Shown here in pieces: positions 17,467 through 27,581 of a DNA stretch of 64,000 bases. Source of the stretch: Pseudomonas guariconensis (lineage in GTDB: Bacteria; Pseudomonadota; Gammaproteobacteria; Pseudomonadales; Pseudomonadaceae). A program made the position numbers and the translations under genes. The notes beneath the pieces were generated by a model. It made no database searches. It was not told where the DNA came from and was given only the letters and a program-made list of their open reading frames with translations. How positions within the stretch are numbered: the stretch's first letter is position 1; the number at the start of each line of letters is the position of its first letter. The stretch lies in NCBI RefSeq assembly GCF_015680235.1, contig NZ_JADLJL010000003.1:124001-188000 (forward strand). The letters are read 5' to 3'.

Positions 17467-17543
17467 GTGAGGCTCCTTGGCAGGGAGAAGCACTCTAGCA
17501 TGGTGCTGGGCTGAAGATAGTGGGGCGCGTTGCAGCCCCAGAC

Positions 17544-18017
17544 TCACTCGAACTGCGCGCGCATCCAGGCGTGGTACTCGGCCACGCCTTCCTCACCTTC
17601 GCGCGGCGCCCAGTGGGCATGCTCGCCCTCGCCGACCGGCCGGTACGGCCCGGCCTTGCACTCGAACAGGATGCTGTCGGCCTCCAGCACCACCAACCCA
17701 TGGTAGGTGCCCGGCGCCAGATCGACGCCCAGGCAGCCGCCCCCCGCCTGCAACACGCGCTTGCCGGTCACCACCCCCTGGTCGTCGAAGATCAACAGGC
17801 CCAGGCGGCCCTTGAGCACGATCAACGCCTCGGCCTTGTCATCGCTCAGGTGACGGTGGGGCGGAATGTACGTGCTCAGCTGCAAGCCGACCGCCATGCG
17901 GTGGCAAGGCTCTTCCATCTGGTGGAAGTTGTGGTGCTGGCGGCCGCGCGGGTTGTCGGCGGCCTTCTGCGCCAACCCGGCAAACAGCGTCTGATCGATG
18001 AATGCGGGCTGGCGCAT
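17544..18017 (-). CDS. WbuC-like cupin-fold metalloprotein
   Basis: The 157-residue protein begins MRQPAFIDQTLFAGLAQ and continues NPRGRQHHNFHQMEEPCHRM, the opening of the WbuC cupin family. The cupin core contains IPPHRHLSDDKAEALIVLKG (metal-binding His and Glu) and GTYHGLVVLE (second motif His). WbuC members occur in O-antigen clusters, but here the gene starts two bases after the hpt stop codon, so it is co-translated with a purine salvage enzyme. The substrate is unknown. Confidence 0.82.
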   Translation of the reverse strand: MRQPAFIDQTLFAGLAQKAADNPRGRQHHNFHQMEEPCHRMAVGLQLSTYIPPHRHLSDDKAEALIVLKGRLGLLIFDDQGVVTGKRVLQAGGGCLGVDLAPGTYHGLVVLEADSILFECKAGPYRPVGEGEHAHWAPREGEEGVAEYHAWMRAQFE

Positions 18018-18019
18018 GG

Positions 18020-18577
18020 TCACAGGCCCTTGACGGCGAAGATGCCGTTGGCGTTGCGCCAGTAGCCTTTGTAGTCCATACCGTAGCCGAAGATGTAGCG
18101 GTCGACGCACGGTAGGCCTACGTAGTTCGCCTTCAGGTCCGGGCTGGCCTTGCGGTCGTGGTCCTTGTCGATCAGCACGGCGGTGTGCACCGAGCGGGCC
18201 CCTGCATGCTTGCAGAAGTCGATGATGGCGCTGAGAGTGTGGCCTTCGTCGAGGATGTCGTCGACGATCAGCACGTCGCGGTCGATGAACGAGATCTCGG
18301 GCTTGGCCTTCCAGAACAGTTCGCCGCCGCTGGTCTGGTTGCGGTAGCGAGAAGCGTGCAGGTAGGAGGCTTCCAGCGGGAACTGCAGGTGGGTCAGCAG
18401 CTTGCCGGCGAAGATCAGGCCGCCGTTCATGACGCAGAAGACCACCGGGTTCTTGTCGTGCAGGTCTTGGCAGATCTGCTGGCCGACCTTGGCGATGGCC
18501 GCTTCGACCTCGGCTTCGGTGTACAGGCAGTCAGCCTCGCGCATGACTTGACGGATATGCTCGAGATCGGCGGACAT
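18020..18577 (-). CDS. hpt: Hypoxanthine-guanine phosphoribosyltransferase
   Basis: Hpt joins hypoxanthine or guanine to PRPP to give IMP or GMP in purine salvage. The 185-residue protein carries the PRPP-binding motif DVLIVDDILDEGHTL at 101-115 and the flexible-loop and base-specificity segments SYLHASRYRNQ and DYKGYWRN. The ATG giving MSADLEHIRQVMREAD matches the family. The longer upstream frame would add about 20 unrelated residues. The WbuC-like cupin follows in tight coupling. Confidence 0.94.
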   Translation of the reverse strand: MSADLEHIRQVMREADCLYTEAEVEAAIAKVGQQICQDLHDKNPVVFCVMNGGLIFAGKLLTHLQFPLEASYLHASRYRNQTSGGELFWKAKPEISFIDRDVLIVDDILDEGHTLSAIIDFCKHAGARSVHTAVLIDKDHDRKASPDLKANYVGLPCVDRYIFGYGMDYKGYWRNANGIFAVKGL

Positions 18578-18675
18578 GGCGCTCTCCAGGGGGCTCGGAA
18601 TTGGAAAAGCGGGCAAAGGTACGCATCCGCTCGTCACAGATCAAGCATTTATGGACTAACGTGCAGAATGACTGG

Positions 18676-18718
18676 ACGACAGCTCAGGCTGAATAGATTA
18701 ATCTAGCGCGGTTTTTTT
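18676..18718 (+). promoter_or_regulatory. Putative UTP-sensing promoter of upp-uraA
   Basis: A -10 element TAATCT at 18699-18704 and a weak -35 ACGACA at 18676-18681 (17-base spacer) place the start of transcription at about 18710-18711. This is directly before a run of seven T (18712-18718). E. coli upp has the same arrangement, where UTP-dependent reiterative transcription in the T-run represses expression when pyrimidines are plentiful. Confidence 0.55.
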
Positions 18719-18741
18719 GCCCGCCTCCCGGAGCCCTCCCT

Positions 18742-19380
18742 ATGCCTACTCGTGAGATCCGCCATCCGCTGATCCGCCACAAGCTCGGCCTGATGCGCCG
18801 TGCCGATATCAGCACCAAGAACTTTCGCGAACTCGCCCAGGAAGTCGGCGCCCTCCTGACCTATGAAGCCACCCAGGACCTGCCGCTCGAAACCTACGAG
18901 ATCGACGGCTGGTGCGGCAAGGTGCAGGTCGAGAAGATCGCCGGCAAGAAGATCACCGTAGTCCCGATCCTGCGCGCCGGCATCGGCATGCTCGACGGCG
19001 TGCTCAGCCTAGTGCCGGGCGCCAAGGTGAGTGCCGTGGGCGTCGCCCGCAACGAAGAGACCCTCGAAGCGCACACCTACCTGGAAAAACTCGCGCCGGA
19101 CATCAACCAGCGCCTGGCCCTGATCATTGACCCGATGCTGGCCACCGGCGGTTCGATGGTCGCCACCATCGACCTGCTGAAAAAGGCCGGCTGCAAGGAG
19201 ATCCGCGCGATGGTCCTGGTCGCGGCCCCCGAAGGCATCGCCGTGGTGGAGAAAGCCCACCCCGACGTGCAGATCTACACGGCCTCGATCGACCAGCGCC
19301 TGAATGAACACGGCTATATCGTCCCCGGCCTGGGCGATGCCGGCGACAAGATCTTCGGCACCAAACAGAAGGACGCCTGA
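18742..19380 (+). CDS. upp: Uracil phosphoribosyltransferase
   Basis: Upp makes UMP from uracil and PRPP in pyrimidine salvage. The protein has 212 residues, with the conserved start [20 protein letters not shown], the [12 protein letters not shown] block and the PRPP-binding motif [17 protein letters not shown] at about 127-143. It is followed after two bases by the uracil permease gene, forming the classic upp-uraA operon for uptake and trapping of uracil. Confidence 0.96.
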   Translation: MPTREIRHPLIRHKLGLMRRADISTKNFRELAQEVGALLTYEATQDLPLETYEIDGWCGKVQVEKIAGKKITVVPILRAGIGMLDGVLSLVPGAKVSAVGVARNEETLEAHTYLEKLAPDINQRLALIIDPMLATGGSMVATIDLLKKAGCKEIRAMVLVAAPEGIAVVEKAHPDVQIYTASIDQRLNEHGYIVPGLGDAGDKIFGTKQKDA

Positions 19381-19382
19381 CC

Positions 19383-20648
19383 ATGCAGGACGGCTTCAAC
19401 GACCCGCTTTGGCGCCAGGTCGTCTCGGGTGCGCAGATGCTCTTCGTAGCATTCGGCGCACTGGTGCTGATGCCGCTGATCACCGGCCTCGACCCCAACG
19501 TGGCCCTGTTCACCGCCGGTATCGGCACCCTGCTGTTCCAACTGGTCACCGGGCGCCAGGTTCCGGTCTTCCTGGCCTCGAGCTTTGCCTTCATCACCCC
19601 GATCATCCTCGCCAAGGGCCAGTTCGGCCTGGCTGAGACCATGGGCGGCGTGATGGCGGCCGGCTTCGTGTACACCTTCATGGGCCTGATGGTGAAGATA
19701 AAGGGCACCGGCTTCATCGACCGTATGCTGCCACCGGTGGTGATCGGCCCGGTGATCATCTCCATCGGCCTTGCCATGGCGCCGATCGCCGCCAACATGG
19801 CCATGGGCAAGGGCGGCGACGGCAGCGTATTGATGCCGTACAAGACCGCGATGCTGATCTCCATGCCGGCGTTGCTGACCACACTGATCGTGGCCGTGTT
19901 CGGCAAGGGCATCTTCCGTCTGGTGCCGATCATCGCCGGCGTGCTGGTGGGCTTTGGCCTGTCGTTCGCCTTCGGCGTGGTCGACACCGCCAAGATCGCT
20001 GCCGCGCCTTGGCTGGAGCTGCCCAAGTTCACGGCCCCTGCATTCAACTGGCAGGCGATCCTGTTCATCGTACCGGTAGCGCTGGCGCCGGCCATCGAGC
20101 ATATCGGCGGGGTGATCGCCGTGGGCAGCGTGACCGGCCGCGACTACCTGAAGAAGCCCGGCCTGCACCGCACCCTGCTCGGTGACGGCCTGGCCACCAC
20201 CGCAGCCGGCCTGTTCGGCGGCCCGCCCAACACCACCTATGCCGAAGTGACCGGCGCGGTGATGCTGACCAAGAACTACAACCCGAAGATCATGACCTGG
20301 GCGGCGATCTTCGCCATCACCCTGGCCTTCATCGGCAAGTTCGGCGCACTGCTGCAGAGCATCCCGGTACCGGTGATGGGCGGCATTCTTTGCCTGCTGT
20401 TCGGCTCGATCGCGGCGGTGGGCATGAACACCATGATCCGCCACAAGATCGACCTGGCCGAGGCACGCAACCTGGTGATCGTCTCGGTGACCCTGGTGTT
20501 CGGTATTGGCGGTGTGTTGATCGGCAGCGGCGACGGCCCGGATGACTGGGGCCTGAAAGGCATCGCCCTGTGCGCCATCGTGGCCATCGCGCTGAATCTG
20601 ATCCTGCCGGGTAATGACAGCTGGAAGCACAAGCAGCTGGATAACTGA
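19383..20648 (+). CDS. uraA: Uracil:proton symporter (NCS2 family)
   Basis: This 421-residue inner-membrane transporter has about 14 hydrophobic segments and imports uracil with protons. The substrate-site block APAIEHIGGVIAVGSVTGRD and the QH/GGPPNTTYAEVTGAV region are diagnostic of UraA-type NCS2 carriers. The ATG starts two bases after upp, so the genes are cotranscribed and probably coupled. An inverted REP pair follows the stop. Confidence 0.94.
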   Translation: MQDGFNDPLWRQVVSGAQMLFVAFGALVLMPLITGLDPNVALFTAGIGTLLFQLVTGRQVPVFLASSFAFITPIILAKGQFGLAETMGGVMAAGFVYTFMGLMVKIKGTGFIDRMLPPVVIGPVIISIGLAMAPIAANMAMGKGGDGSVLMPYKTAMLISMPALLTTLIVAVFGKGIFRLVPIIAGVLVGFGLSFAFGVVDTAKIAAAPWLELPKFTAPAFNWQAILFIVPVALAPAIEHIGGVIAVGSVTGRDYLKKPGLHRTLLGDGLATTAAGLFGGPPNTTYAEVTGAVMLTKNYNPKIMTWAAIFAITLAFIGKFGALLQSIPVPVMGGILCLLFGSIAAVGMNTMIRHKIDLAEARNLVIVSVTLVFGIGGVLIGSGDGPDDWGLKGIALCAIVAIALNLILPGNDSWKHKQLDN

Positions 20649-20654
20649 GATCAC

Positions 20655-20760
20655 GGGGCTGCTGCGCAGCCCTTTCGCGGGACAAACCCGCTCCCACAGG
20701 GTTCACCGCAGCCCTTGTAGGAGCGGCCTTGTGCCGCGAAAGGGCCGCAATGCGGCCCCA
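20655..20760. repeat. Inverted REP pair
   Basis: GCGGGACAAACCCGCTCCCAC on the left and TAGGAGCGGCCTTGTGCCGC on the right, each with a short GC palindrome outside, form an inverted pair between the convergent uraA and hemH genes. Confidence 0.85.
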
Positions 20761-20765
20761 GCCAT

Positions 20766-21779
20766 TTAGGCCTTCTCGCACATCCGCGCCAGTACCCTCA
20801 CCCACTCTGGGTGATCATTCAGACAAGGCACCAGCACCAACTCCTTGCCCCCCGCCTCGATGAACTGCTCGCTGCCGCGCATGCCGATCTCTTCCAGCGT
20901 CTCGATGCAATCGGCAACGAACGCCGGGCACATCACCAGCAGCTTCTTCACCCCCGCCTTGCCCAGCTCGTCCAGGCGCGTCTCGGTGTAGGGCTCGATC
21001 CATTTGGCGCGCCCCAGGCGCGACTGGAACGACACCGACCACTTGCCGTCCGGGATTCCCATCTTCTGCGCAAACGCCCGCGCGGTGGCCAGGCATTGGC
21101 CGCGATAACAGACTGCTCGCATCTGAGCGCTGGCATCCTTGCAGCAGTCGGCGGCCTGGAAGTCATGCTTGCCAGTCGGGTCGAGCTTCTTCAAGTGCCG
21201 TTCGGGCAGGCCGTGGAAGCTCAGCAGCAGGTGGTCGTAGTCCTGCTCCAGGTACGGCCTGGCACTGGCGGCCAGCGCCTCGATGTAGTCGGGGTGTTCG
21301 TAGAACGGCTGCAGCACGCGCATCTGCAACGGCAGCCGGCGCTCAGCGATGGTCTGCTTCGCCAGCTCCACTACCGTGGTCACGGTGCTGTCGGCGAACT
21401 GTGGATAAAGCGGCGCCAGGGTGACCTTGCGCACGCCTTGGGCCGCCAGGCGCTCCAATACCTCGGGCAAGGCGGGCTCGCCGTAGCGCATGGCGATTTC
21501 CACCGGGCCATGGGGCCAATGCTCGGCCATCGCCGCCCGCAGGCGCCGGGTCAGCACCACCAGGGGCGAGCCCTCGTCCCACCAGATCGAGGCGTAGGCG
21601 TGGGCCGACTGTTCCGGGCGCTTGATCAGGATCAGCGACACCAGCAGGCGCCGTACGGGCCAGGGCAGGTCGATCACGTAGGGGTCCATGAGGAACTGGT
21701 TGAGGTAACGGCGCACGTCGGCCACCGAGGTGGAGGCCGGCGAACCCAGGTTGACCAGCAGCAGGGCGTGATCGGTCAT
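20766..21779 (-). CDS. hemH: Ferrochelatase
   Basis: HemH inserts Fe2+ into protoporphyrin IX, the last step of protoheme synthesis. The 337-residue protein carries the catalytic His189 in [12 protein letters not shown] and the acidic site [20 protein letters not shown] near the N-terminus is the family opening. The ATG giving [14 protein letters not shown] is chosen; a longer frame upstream runs into the epimerase gene. The epimerase gene lies 13 bases upstream on the same strand, so the two are probably cotranscribed. Confidence 0.95.
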   Translation of the reverse strand: MTDHALLLVNLGSPASTSVADVRRYLNQFLMDPYVIDLPWPVRRLLVSLILIKRPEQSAHAYASIWWDEGSPLVVLTRRLRAAMAEHWPHGPVEIAMRYGEPALPEVLERLAAQGVRKVTLAPLYPQFADSTVTTVVELAKQTIAERRLPLQMRVLQPFYEHPDYIEALAASARPYLEQDYDHLLLSFHGLPERHLKKLDPTGKHDFQAADCCKDASAQMRAVCYRGQCLATARAFAQKMGIPDGKWSVSFQSRLGRAKWIEPYTETRLDELGKAGVKKLLVMCPAFVADCIETLEEIGMRGSEQFIEAGGKELVLVPCLNDHPEWVRVLARMCEKA

Positions 21780-21792
21780 GCAGCGTCCTATG

Positions 21793-22698
21793 TCAGAGGC
21801 GGCTGGACAGCTTGTCCAGCGCCGATTGCAGATCGTTGAAGCGGAACGTGAAGCCAGCCGCCAGCAGGCGAACCGGGCGAGCGCGCTGGCCACCGAGCAA
21901 TAGCGTCGACAGCTCGCCCAGGCCAGCCTTGAGCAGCAGCGCCGGCACCGGCAGCACAGCGGGCCGATGCAGCGTGCGGCCCAGGCGCTTGGCGAATTCG
22001 CGGTTGCGCACCGGTTCCGGCGCGCAGGCATTATAAGGACCGCTGCAGTCCTTGTGCTGCAAGAGAAAATCAATCAAGGCGATCTGGTCTTCTATATGGA
22101 CCCAGGGCATCCACTGTCGACCATCGCCCAAGGGCCCGCCCAGCCCCAGCTTGAACGGCATGCGCAGGCGCGACAAAAAGCCGCCGTCGCTGGCCAGTAC
22201 CAGGCCGGTGCGCACCAGCACCACGCGGATACCCAGCCGTTGTGCACGCTGGGCGGTTTCTTCCCAGGCGATGCACAACTGGCTGGCGAAATCCTCCTTC
22301 ACCGGCGGCGACGCCTCGGTCAGCTCGCGCTCGCCACCATCGCCATACCAGCCCACTGCCGAGCCTGAAATCAGCACCTCGGGGCGCTGCTCGCGGCTTT
22401 CCAGCCAGGCCAGCAACTGCTCGGTGAGGGTGATGCGGCTGGCCCACAGCAAGGTCCGCCGCGCAGCCGTCCAAGGGCGATCGGCGATGGGCGCACCTGC
22501 CAGGTTGACCACCGCATCCACCCTGTCGTCCGCAGCCAGTTCATCCAGACGGGCGATACCGCGCACACCCGTACCGCAAATGCCTGGCACCTTTTCGGGG
22601 CGCCTGCTCCAGACCGTCAGGCGATGCCCCTGGTCGCGCCAGTACTGGCAGAGGTGATGGCCGATCAAACCTGTACCGCCGGTCAGCAATATATGCAT
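21793..22698 (-). CDS. TIGR01777 family NAD(P)-dependent epimerase (YfcH-like)
   Basis: The 301-residue extended-SDR protein has the nucleotide loop [13 protein letters not shown] at about 4-16 and the middle block [16 protein letters not shown] characteristic of TIGR01777. The C-terminal part matches DUF1731. These proteins are annotated as sugar-nucleotide epimerases, but no substrate is established. The gene is transcribed divergently from the renalase-like oxidase and lies upstream of hemH. Confidence 0.88.
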   Translation of the reverse strand: MHILLTGGTGLIGHHLCQYWRDQGHRLTVWSRRPEKVPGICGTGVRGIARLDELAADDRVDAVVNLAGAPIADRPWTAARRTLLWASRITLTEQLLAWLESREQRPEVLISGSAVGWYGDGGERELTEASPPVKEDFASQLCIAWEETAQRAQRLGIRVVLVRTGLVLASDGGFLSRLRMPFKLGLGGPLGDGRQWMPWVHIEDQIALIDFLLQHKDCSGPYNACAPEPVRNREFAKRLGRTLHRPAVLPVPALLLKAGLGELSTLLLGGQRARPVRLLAAGFTFRFNDLQSALDKLSSRL

Positions 22699-22811
22699 GG
22701 CTGTGTCCTCGCAAGCTGCGCCCGTGGTCTATTTTTAAGAACAAAGGCACTTTTTAGACCGGATGCTCTCGGATAAACATAGGCCAACCTGCCCTACCGA
22801 GCGGAATAACC

Positions 22812-22842
22812 TTATACAAAAAAAGAGCATTGTACAGGTTTT
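22812..22842 (+). promoter_or_regulatory. 31-base motif, copy 1 (possible LitR/PplR-type operator)
   Basis: TATACA-N12-TGTACA followed by GGTTTT lies 44 bases before the renalase-like start. It matches the copy at 23994-24024 at about 25 of 31 positions, including an identical A7 run. I infer a shared promoter or operator for a light-responsive MerR-family repressor. Confidence 0.6.
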
Positions 22843-22847
22843 CCTGA

Positions 22848-23873
<1,026 letters not shown>

Positions 23874-23993
23874 ACGCGCCTTTACAGGCCTGAGCCAAGC
23901 ACCGCAGCGGCGGTGCTCGCGCTCGAATGGCCGGTCACGGCGCGCCCTGCCTAAAAATCGCTTGCATAACCCCGCTGCTGTGTTGAAATCGAC

Positions 23994-24024
23994 TTGTACA
24001 AAAAAATACACATGTACAGGTTTT
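23994..24024 (+). promoter_or_regulatory. 31-base motif, copy 2
   Basis: TGTACA-N12-TGTACA followed by GGTTTT ends immediately before the first ATG of the DUF1722 gene. The spacing of the two half-sites and the A7 run are the same as in copy 1. If it contains the -10 region, the DUF1722 mRNA would be leaderless or nearly so. Confidence 0.6.
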
Positions 24025-24531
24025 ATGGATGCAGCGATGAAGGATGCAGACAACCAAGCCATCACCCCCTTCCAAGCCCAGGCACATGCGCAATGGCAGC
24101 ACCTGCTTGCCGAAGGCCTGAGCCGTGGCGCATTGGTGCGCTTCCACTCCCGCTACAAGTACCTGGTAATGGCCTGCAGCCCCAAGGCCTACCGTGAACT
24201 GGGGCGCCTGCTGGGCAGCATGTCCGGTGATGACGATCCGCAGCGGGTCGGCGCGAATTATTTCATCCAGTTGCAGCAAGCCCTGCAGCACACGCCCAGC
24301 CGAGGCACCCACACCAATGTGCTGCAGCATCTGAGTGGTTACCTGCGCCCCGTGCTGGCACAGCACGAGCGCAGCCAATTGCAGGAAACCATCCGCCACT
24401 ACCAACAAGGCAGCGTGGCGCTGACGGTTCCCCTGGCACTGCTCAGGCACTACTTGCAGGAACATCCTGACCCTTACCTGCTGCAGCAGGTCTATCTGCA
24501 ACCCGCCCTCCATTCCCCAGCTGCCGCATAA
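24025..24531 (+). CDS. DUF1722 (YbgA family) protein
   Basis: The 168-residue protein contains the YbgA-type segment RFHSRYKYLVMACSPKAYRE and matches E. coli YbgA in length. YbgA-like proteins are often encoded beside photolyase genes, as here and in E. coli, but their biochemical role is unknown. The first ATG (24025) directly abuts the promoter-like motif; the second (24037, MKDADNQAI) is the alternative. phrB follows after 19 bases, forming an operon. Confidence 0.85.
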   Translation: MDAAMKDADNQAITPFQAQAHAQWQHLLAEGLSRGALVRFHSRYKYLVMACSPKAYRELGRLLGSMSGDDDPQRVGANYFIQLQQALQHTPSRGTHTNVLQHLSGYLRPVLAQHERSQLQETIRHYQQGSVALTVPLALLRHYLQEHPDPYLLQQVYLQPALHSPAAA

Positions 24532-24550
24532 CCCGACGAGGCGCTTCACC

Positions 24551-25966
24551 ATGCAATTGATCTGGCTGCGCACCGACCTGCGCGTCGAGGACAACCACGC
24601 GTTGAGCGCCGCCTGCGCGCACGGGCCAACCATCGCCTTGTGGCTGGCCAGCCCCGGCCAATGGCAGGCCCATGACGATGCCGCCTGCAAGGTCGACTTC
24701 TGGCTGCGTAATTTGCAGGCCTTGCGCCAGTCGCTGGAGCGGCTCGACATACCGCTATTGATCCGTCAGGTCGACACCTGGCAGCAAGCGCCCCAGGCGG
24801 TGCTGGAGGTATGCCGGCACTATAAGGTGCAAGGCGTGCACTGGAACGAGGAATATGGCGTCAACGAACAGCAGCGCGACGCACGCACCCAGGCGTTGCT
24901 ACACGAGGCCGGCATCGCAGCCCAGGGCTATCTCGACCAACTGTTGCTGCGCCCAGGCGCGGTACTGACCCGCAGTGGCCATTACTTCCAGGTGTTCGGC
25001 CAGTTTCGCAAGGCATGCCTGGAACACCTGCGCCTGAGCCTGCCGCCCCTGGCCCCGCGCGTGAGGAGGCAGGCGCCGACCGGCATCGCCAGCGATCCGA
25101 TCCCCCAAGGGTTCCCCGGCTTTGCCGCTCCAATGCGAAGCCTGCGCGAGCATTGGCCGGCGGGTGAAAACGAAGCGCAGCGCCGCCTCACCCGTTTCAT
25201 CGATGAAACCGTCGAGGATTATCCGCGCCTGCGCGACCTGCCCGCCAGAACCGGTACCAGCCAACTCTCGCCTTATCTCGCCGCCGGCGTGATCTCGCCA
25301 CGCCACTGCCTGCACGCAGCCCTGCTCAGCAACCAGGGCGAGCTGGACAGCGGCAACGCCGGCATACAAACCTGGATCAATGAGCTGCTCTGGCGGGAGT
25401 TCTACAAGCACATCCTGGTGGGTTATCCACAGGTCGCCCGGCATCGGGCGTTCCGCGCCCACACCGAGGCCTTACCCTGGCGAGACGCCCCCGAGGACCT
25501 GGAGGCCTGGAAGGCCGGGCGTACCGGCTTTCCGCTGATCGACGCGGCCATGCGCCAGCTGCTGCATACCGGCTGGATGCACAACCGCCTGCGCATGGTG
25601 GTCGCCATGTTCCTGAGCAAGAACCTGCTGATCGACTGGCGCCTGGGCGAGCGCCACTTCATGCGCCACCTGATCGACGGCGACCTGGCCGCCAACAACG
25701 GCGGCTGGCAGTGGAGCGCGTCCACCGGGACCGATGCGGTGCCGTACTTCCGGATCTTCAACCCGATCAGCCAGTCGCGTCGCTTCGATCCACAAGGGCA
25801 GTTCATCCGGCACTGGCTGCCGGAGCTGGAGGGGTTGGATGACAAGGCGGTGCATGAGCCCGGAGGCAGCGGCGACCTGTTCGCGGCGCCCTACCCGCGG
25901 CCGATCGTCGACTTGGGCAACAGCCGGGCGCGGGCCTTGGCGGCGTTTCAGGCCCTGAAAGGTTGA
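24551..25966 (+). CDS. phrB: Deoxyribodipyrimidine photolyase
   Basis: PhrB uses light absorbed by FAD and an antenna pigment to split cyclobutane pyrimidine dimers in DNA. The 471-residue protein has the N-terminal antenna domain (MQLIWLRTDLRVEDNHALSA), WNEEYGVNEQQRD, and the C-terminal FAD and DNA-binding region GWMHNRLRMVVAMFLSKNLL through WQWSASTGTDAVPYFRIFNP. These indicate a class I CPD photolyase. The ribosome binding site is GACGAGG. It is cotranscribed with the DUF1722 gene. Confidence 0.95.
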   Translation: MQLIWLRTDLRVEDNHALSAACAHGPTIALWLASPGQWQAHDDAACKVDFWLRNLQALRQSLERLDIPLLIRQVDTWQQAPQAVLEVCRHYKVQGVHWNEEYGVNEQQRDARTQALLHEAGIAAQGYLDQLLLRPGAVLTRSGHYFQVFGQFRKACLEHLRLSLPPLAPRVRRQAPTGIASDPIPQGFPGFAAPMRSLREHWPAGENEAQRRLTRFIDETVEDYPRLRDLPARTGTSQLSPYLAAGVISPRHCLHAALLSNQGELDSGNAGIQTWINELLWREFYKHILVGYPQVARHRAFRAHTEALPWRDAPEDLEAWKAGRTGFPLIDAAMRQLLHTGWMHNRLRMVVAMFLSKNLLIDWRLGERHFMRHLIDGDLAANNGGWQWSASTGTDAVPYFRIFNPISQSRRFDPQGQFIRHWLPELEGLDDKAVHEPGGSGDLFAAPYPRPIVDLGNSRARALAAFQALKG

Positions 25967-25989
25967 GCCGGGCGCGCAAGGCCGCATTC

Positions 25990-26034
25990 CTGTAGGAGCG
26001 GCCTTGTGCCGCGAAAGGGCAGCACAGCAGCCCC
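25990..26034. repeat. Single REP
   Basis: One REP copy (TGTAGGAGCGGCCTTGTGCC with GCGAAAG) and its GC palindrome lie between the convergent phrB and murI stop codons. Confidence 0.8.
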
Positions 26035-26035
26035 T

Positions 26036-26833
26036 TCACCGAGGGAAAGAATGAACCGGCCCGGCCCCACCCCAGAGCAGCGGCAGCACTGTGCCCAATG
26101 ACTGCGGCTGCGCGCTGGTCCAGAATACGGCCCCCCGCGCCGGCCCCTCGGCCAACAGGTTTCGCGCGACCAGCAGGCGCTGCAGCTGTCGCGCTACGGC
26201 TGCGCCGGTATCGATGATCGCCACGTCCGAGGGCACCAGCTGCGCCAGCAGCGGGCGCAGGAAGGGATAGTGGGTACAACCGAGGATGACGGTATCGCAC
26301 CCGGCCGCCAGCAAAGGCTGCACATAGCCCAAGAGCAGCTGGCGCAGCTCGGGGCTGTCGAGGTCGCCGGCTTCGATACGTTCGACCAGCCCAGGGCACG
26401 GCTGGGTCACCACCTGCACATCACTGGCGAAACGGTCGAGCAAGGCCGCGAACTTGGCACTCTGCAAGGTGCCAGTGGTGGCCAGGACACCGACCACGCC
26501 CGAACGGGTGGCCAACGCCGCCGGCTTGACCGCCGGCTCCATGCCCACCAGGGGCCAATCCGGATACAGCTCGCGCAGGTCGGCAACCGCGGCCACCGTG
26601 GCGGTGTTGCAGGCCAGCACCATGGCCTTGGCGCCCTGCTCGCGGAAGAACTCGGCAATGTGACGCAGGCGCTGGCGGATGTAGTCCGGGGACTTCTCGC
26701 CGTAGGGCACGTGGCCGCTGTCGGCGACATACAGCAGCGACTCGTTGGGCAGCAGGCGCTGGATCTCGGCGAGCACCGACAGGCCGCCGACCCCCGAGTC
26801 CATCACGCCTACCGGCGCCGAGCGCTCAGCCAT
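26036..26833 (-). CDS. murI: Glutamate racemase
   Basis: MurI interconverts L- and D-glutamate to supply D-Glu for peptidoglycan. The 265-residue protein has both catalytic cysteines, Cys75 in VLACNTAT and Cys186 in ILGCTHYPF, and the opening [16 protein letters not shown]. The ATG giving MAERSAPVG overlaps the end of moeB by eight bases, fitting a coupled operon. The longer upstream frame lies inside moeB. It is the last gene of the hemA-prfA-prmC-moeB-murI series. Confidence 0.95.
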   Translation of the reverse strand: MAERSAPVGVMDSGVGGLSVLAEIQRLLPNESLLYVADSGHVPYGEKSPDYIRQRLRHIAEFFREQGAKAMVLACNTATVAAVADLRELYPDWPLVGMEPAVKPAALATRSGVVGVLATTGTLQSAKFAALLDRFASDVQVVTQPCPGLVERIEAGDLDSPELRQLLLGYVQPLLAAGCDTVILGCTHYPFLRPLLAQLVPSDVAIIDTGAAVARQLQRLLVARNLLAEGPARGAVFWTSAQPQSLGTVLPLLWGGAGPVHSFPR

Positions 26834-27581
26834 GCCGGCTGCCACACACCGGGCACGCCGGGTCGCGCTTGACCCGCAGTTCGCGCATGCGCGTGCCGAG
26901 GGCATCGATCAGCAGCAGGCGGCCGATCAGCGGGTCACCGAAACCGGCCAGCAGCTTCATCGCCTCCAGGGCCTGCAAGCTGCCGACCAGGCCAACCAAT
27001 GGCCCGAGCACGCCGGCTTCGCTGCAGGTCAGCTCGGCTTCGCTGCCATGGCCGTAGAGGCAGTGGTAGCAAGGGCTGTGGTCACGACGCGGGTCGAACA
27101 CCGACAACTGCCCTTCCAGGCGAATCGCCGCGCCACTGACCAGCGGCTTGCCGGCAGCGAAGCACGCGGCGTTGACCGCCTCGCGGGTGGAAAAGTTGTC
27201 GGAGCAGTCCAGCACTACATCGACCGCTGCCACGGCCGCGGCGAGCGAATCTTCGTCCAGTGCCTGGCGATGGGCGACCAGGGTGATCTCGGGGTTGATC
27301 GCCTGCAGGCGCTTGAGTGCCGAGTCGACCTTGCTCATGCCCACGCTGTCGCTGTCATGGATGACCTGGCGCTGCAGGTTGGTCAGGTCGACGGTGTCGA
27401 AATCGGCCAGGTGCAGCTCACCCACGCCGGCAGCGGCCAGGTACAAGGCCACCGGCGAGCCGAGCCCACCCAGGCCGACCACCAGTGCCTTGCTGCGCTT
27501 GAGCCGCAACTGGCCGTCGATGTCCACCTGGGCCAGCAGAATCTGCCGGCTGTAACGCAACAGTTCCTGATCGCTCAGCAT
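26826..27581 (-). CDS. moeB: Molybdopterin-synthase adenylyltransferase MoeB
   Basis: MoeB activates the C-terminal glycine of MoaD by adenylation for molybdopterin synthesis; related E1-like proteins act in thiamin synthesis. The 251-residue protein has the nucleotide loop [20 protein letters not shown] at about 34-53, the DLTNLQRQ block, Cys186 and a structural zinc site formed by CYHC (171-174) and CPVC (243-246). Its start overlaps prmC by seven bases. Confidence 0.93.
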   Translation of the reverse strand: MLSDQELLRYSRQILLAQVDIDGQLRLKRSKALVVGLGGLGSPVALYLAAAGVGELHLADFDTVDLTNLQRQVIHDSDSVGMSKVDSALKRLQAINPEITLVAHRQALDEDSLAAAVAAVDVVLDCSDNFSTREAVNAACFAAGKPLVSGAAIRLEGQLSVFDPRRDHSPCYHCLYGHGSEAELTCSEAGVLGPLVGLVGSLQALEAMKLLAGFGDPLIGRLLLIDALGTRMRELRVKRDPACPVCGSRHG

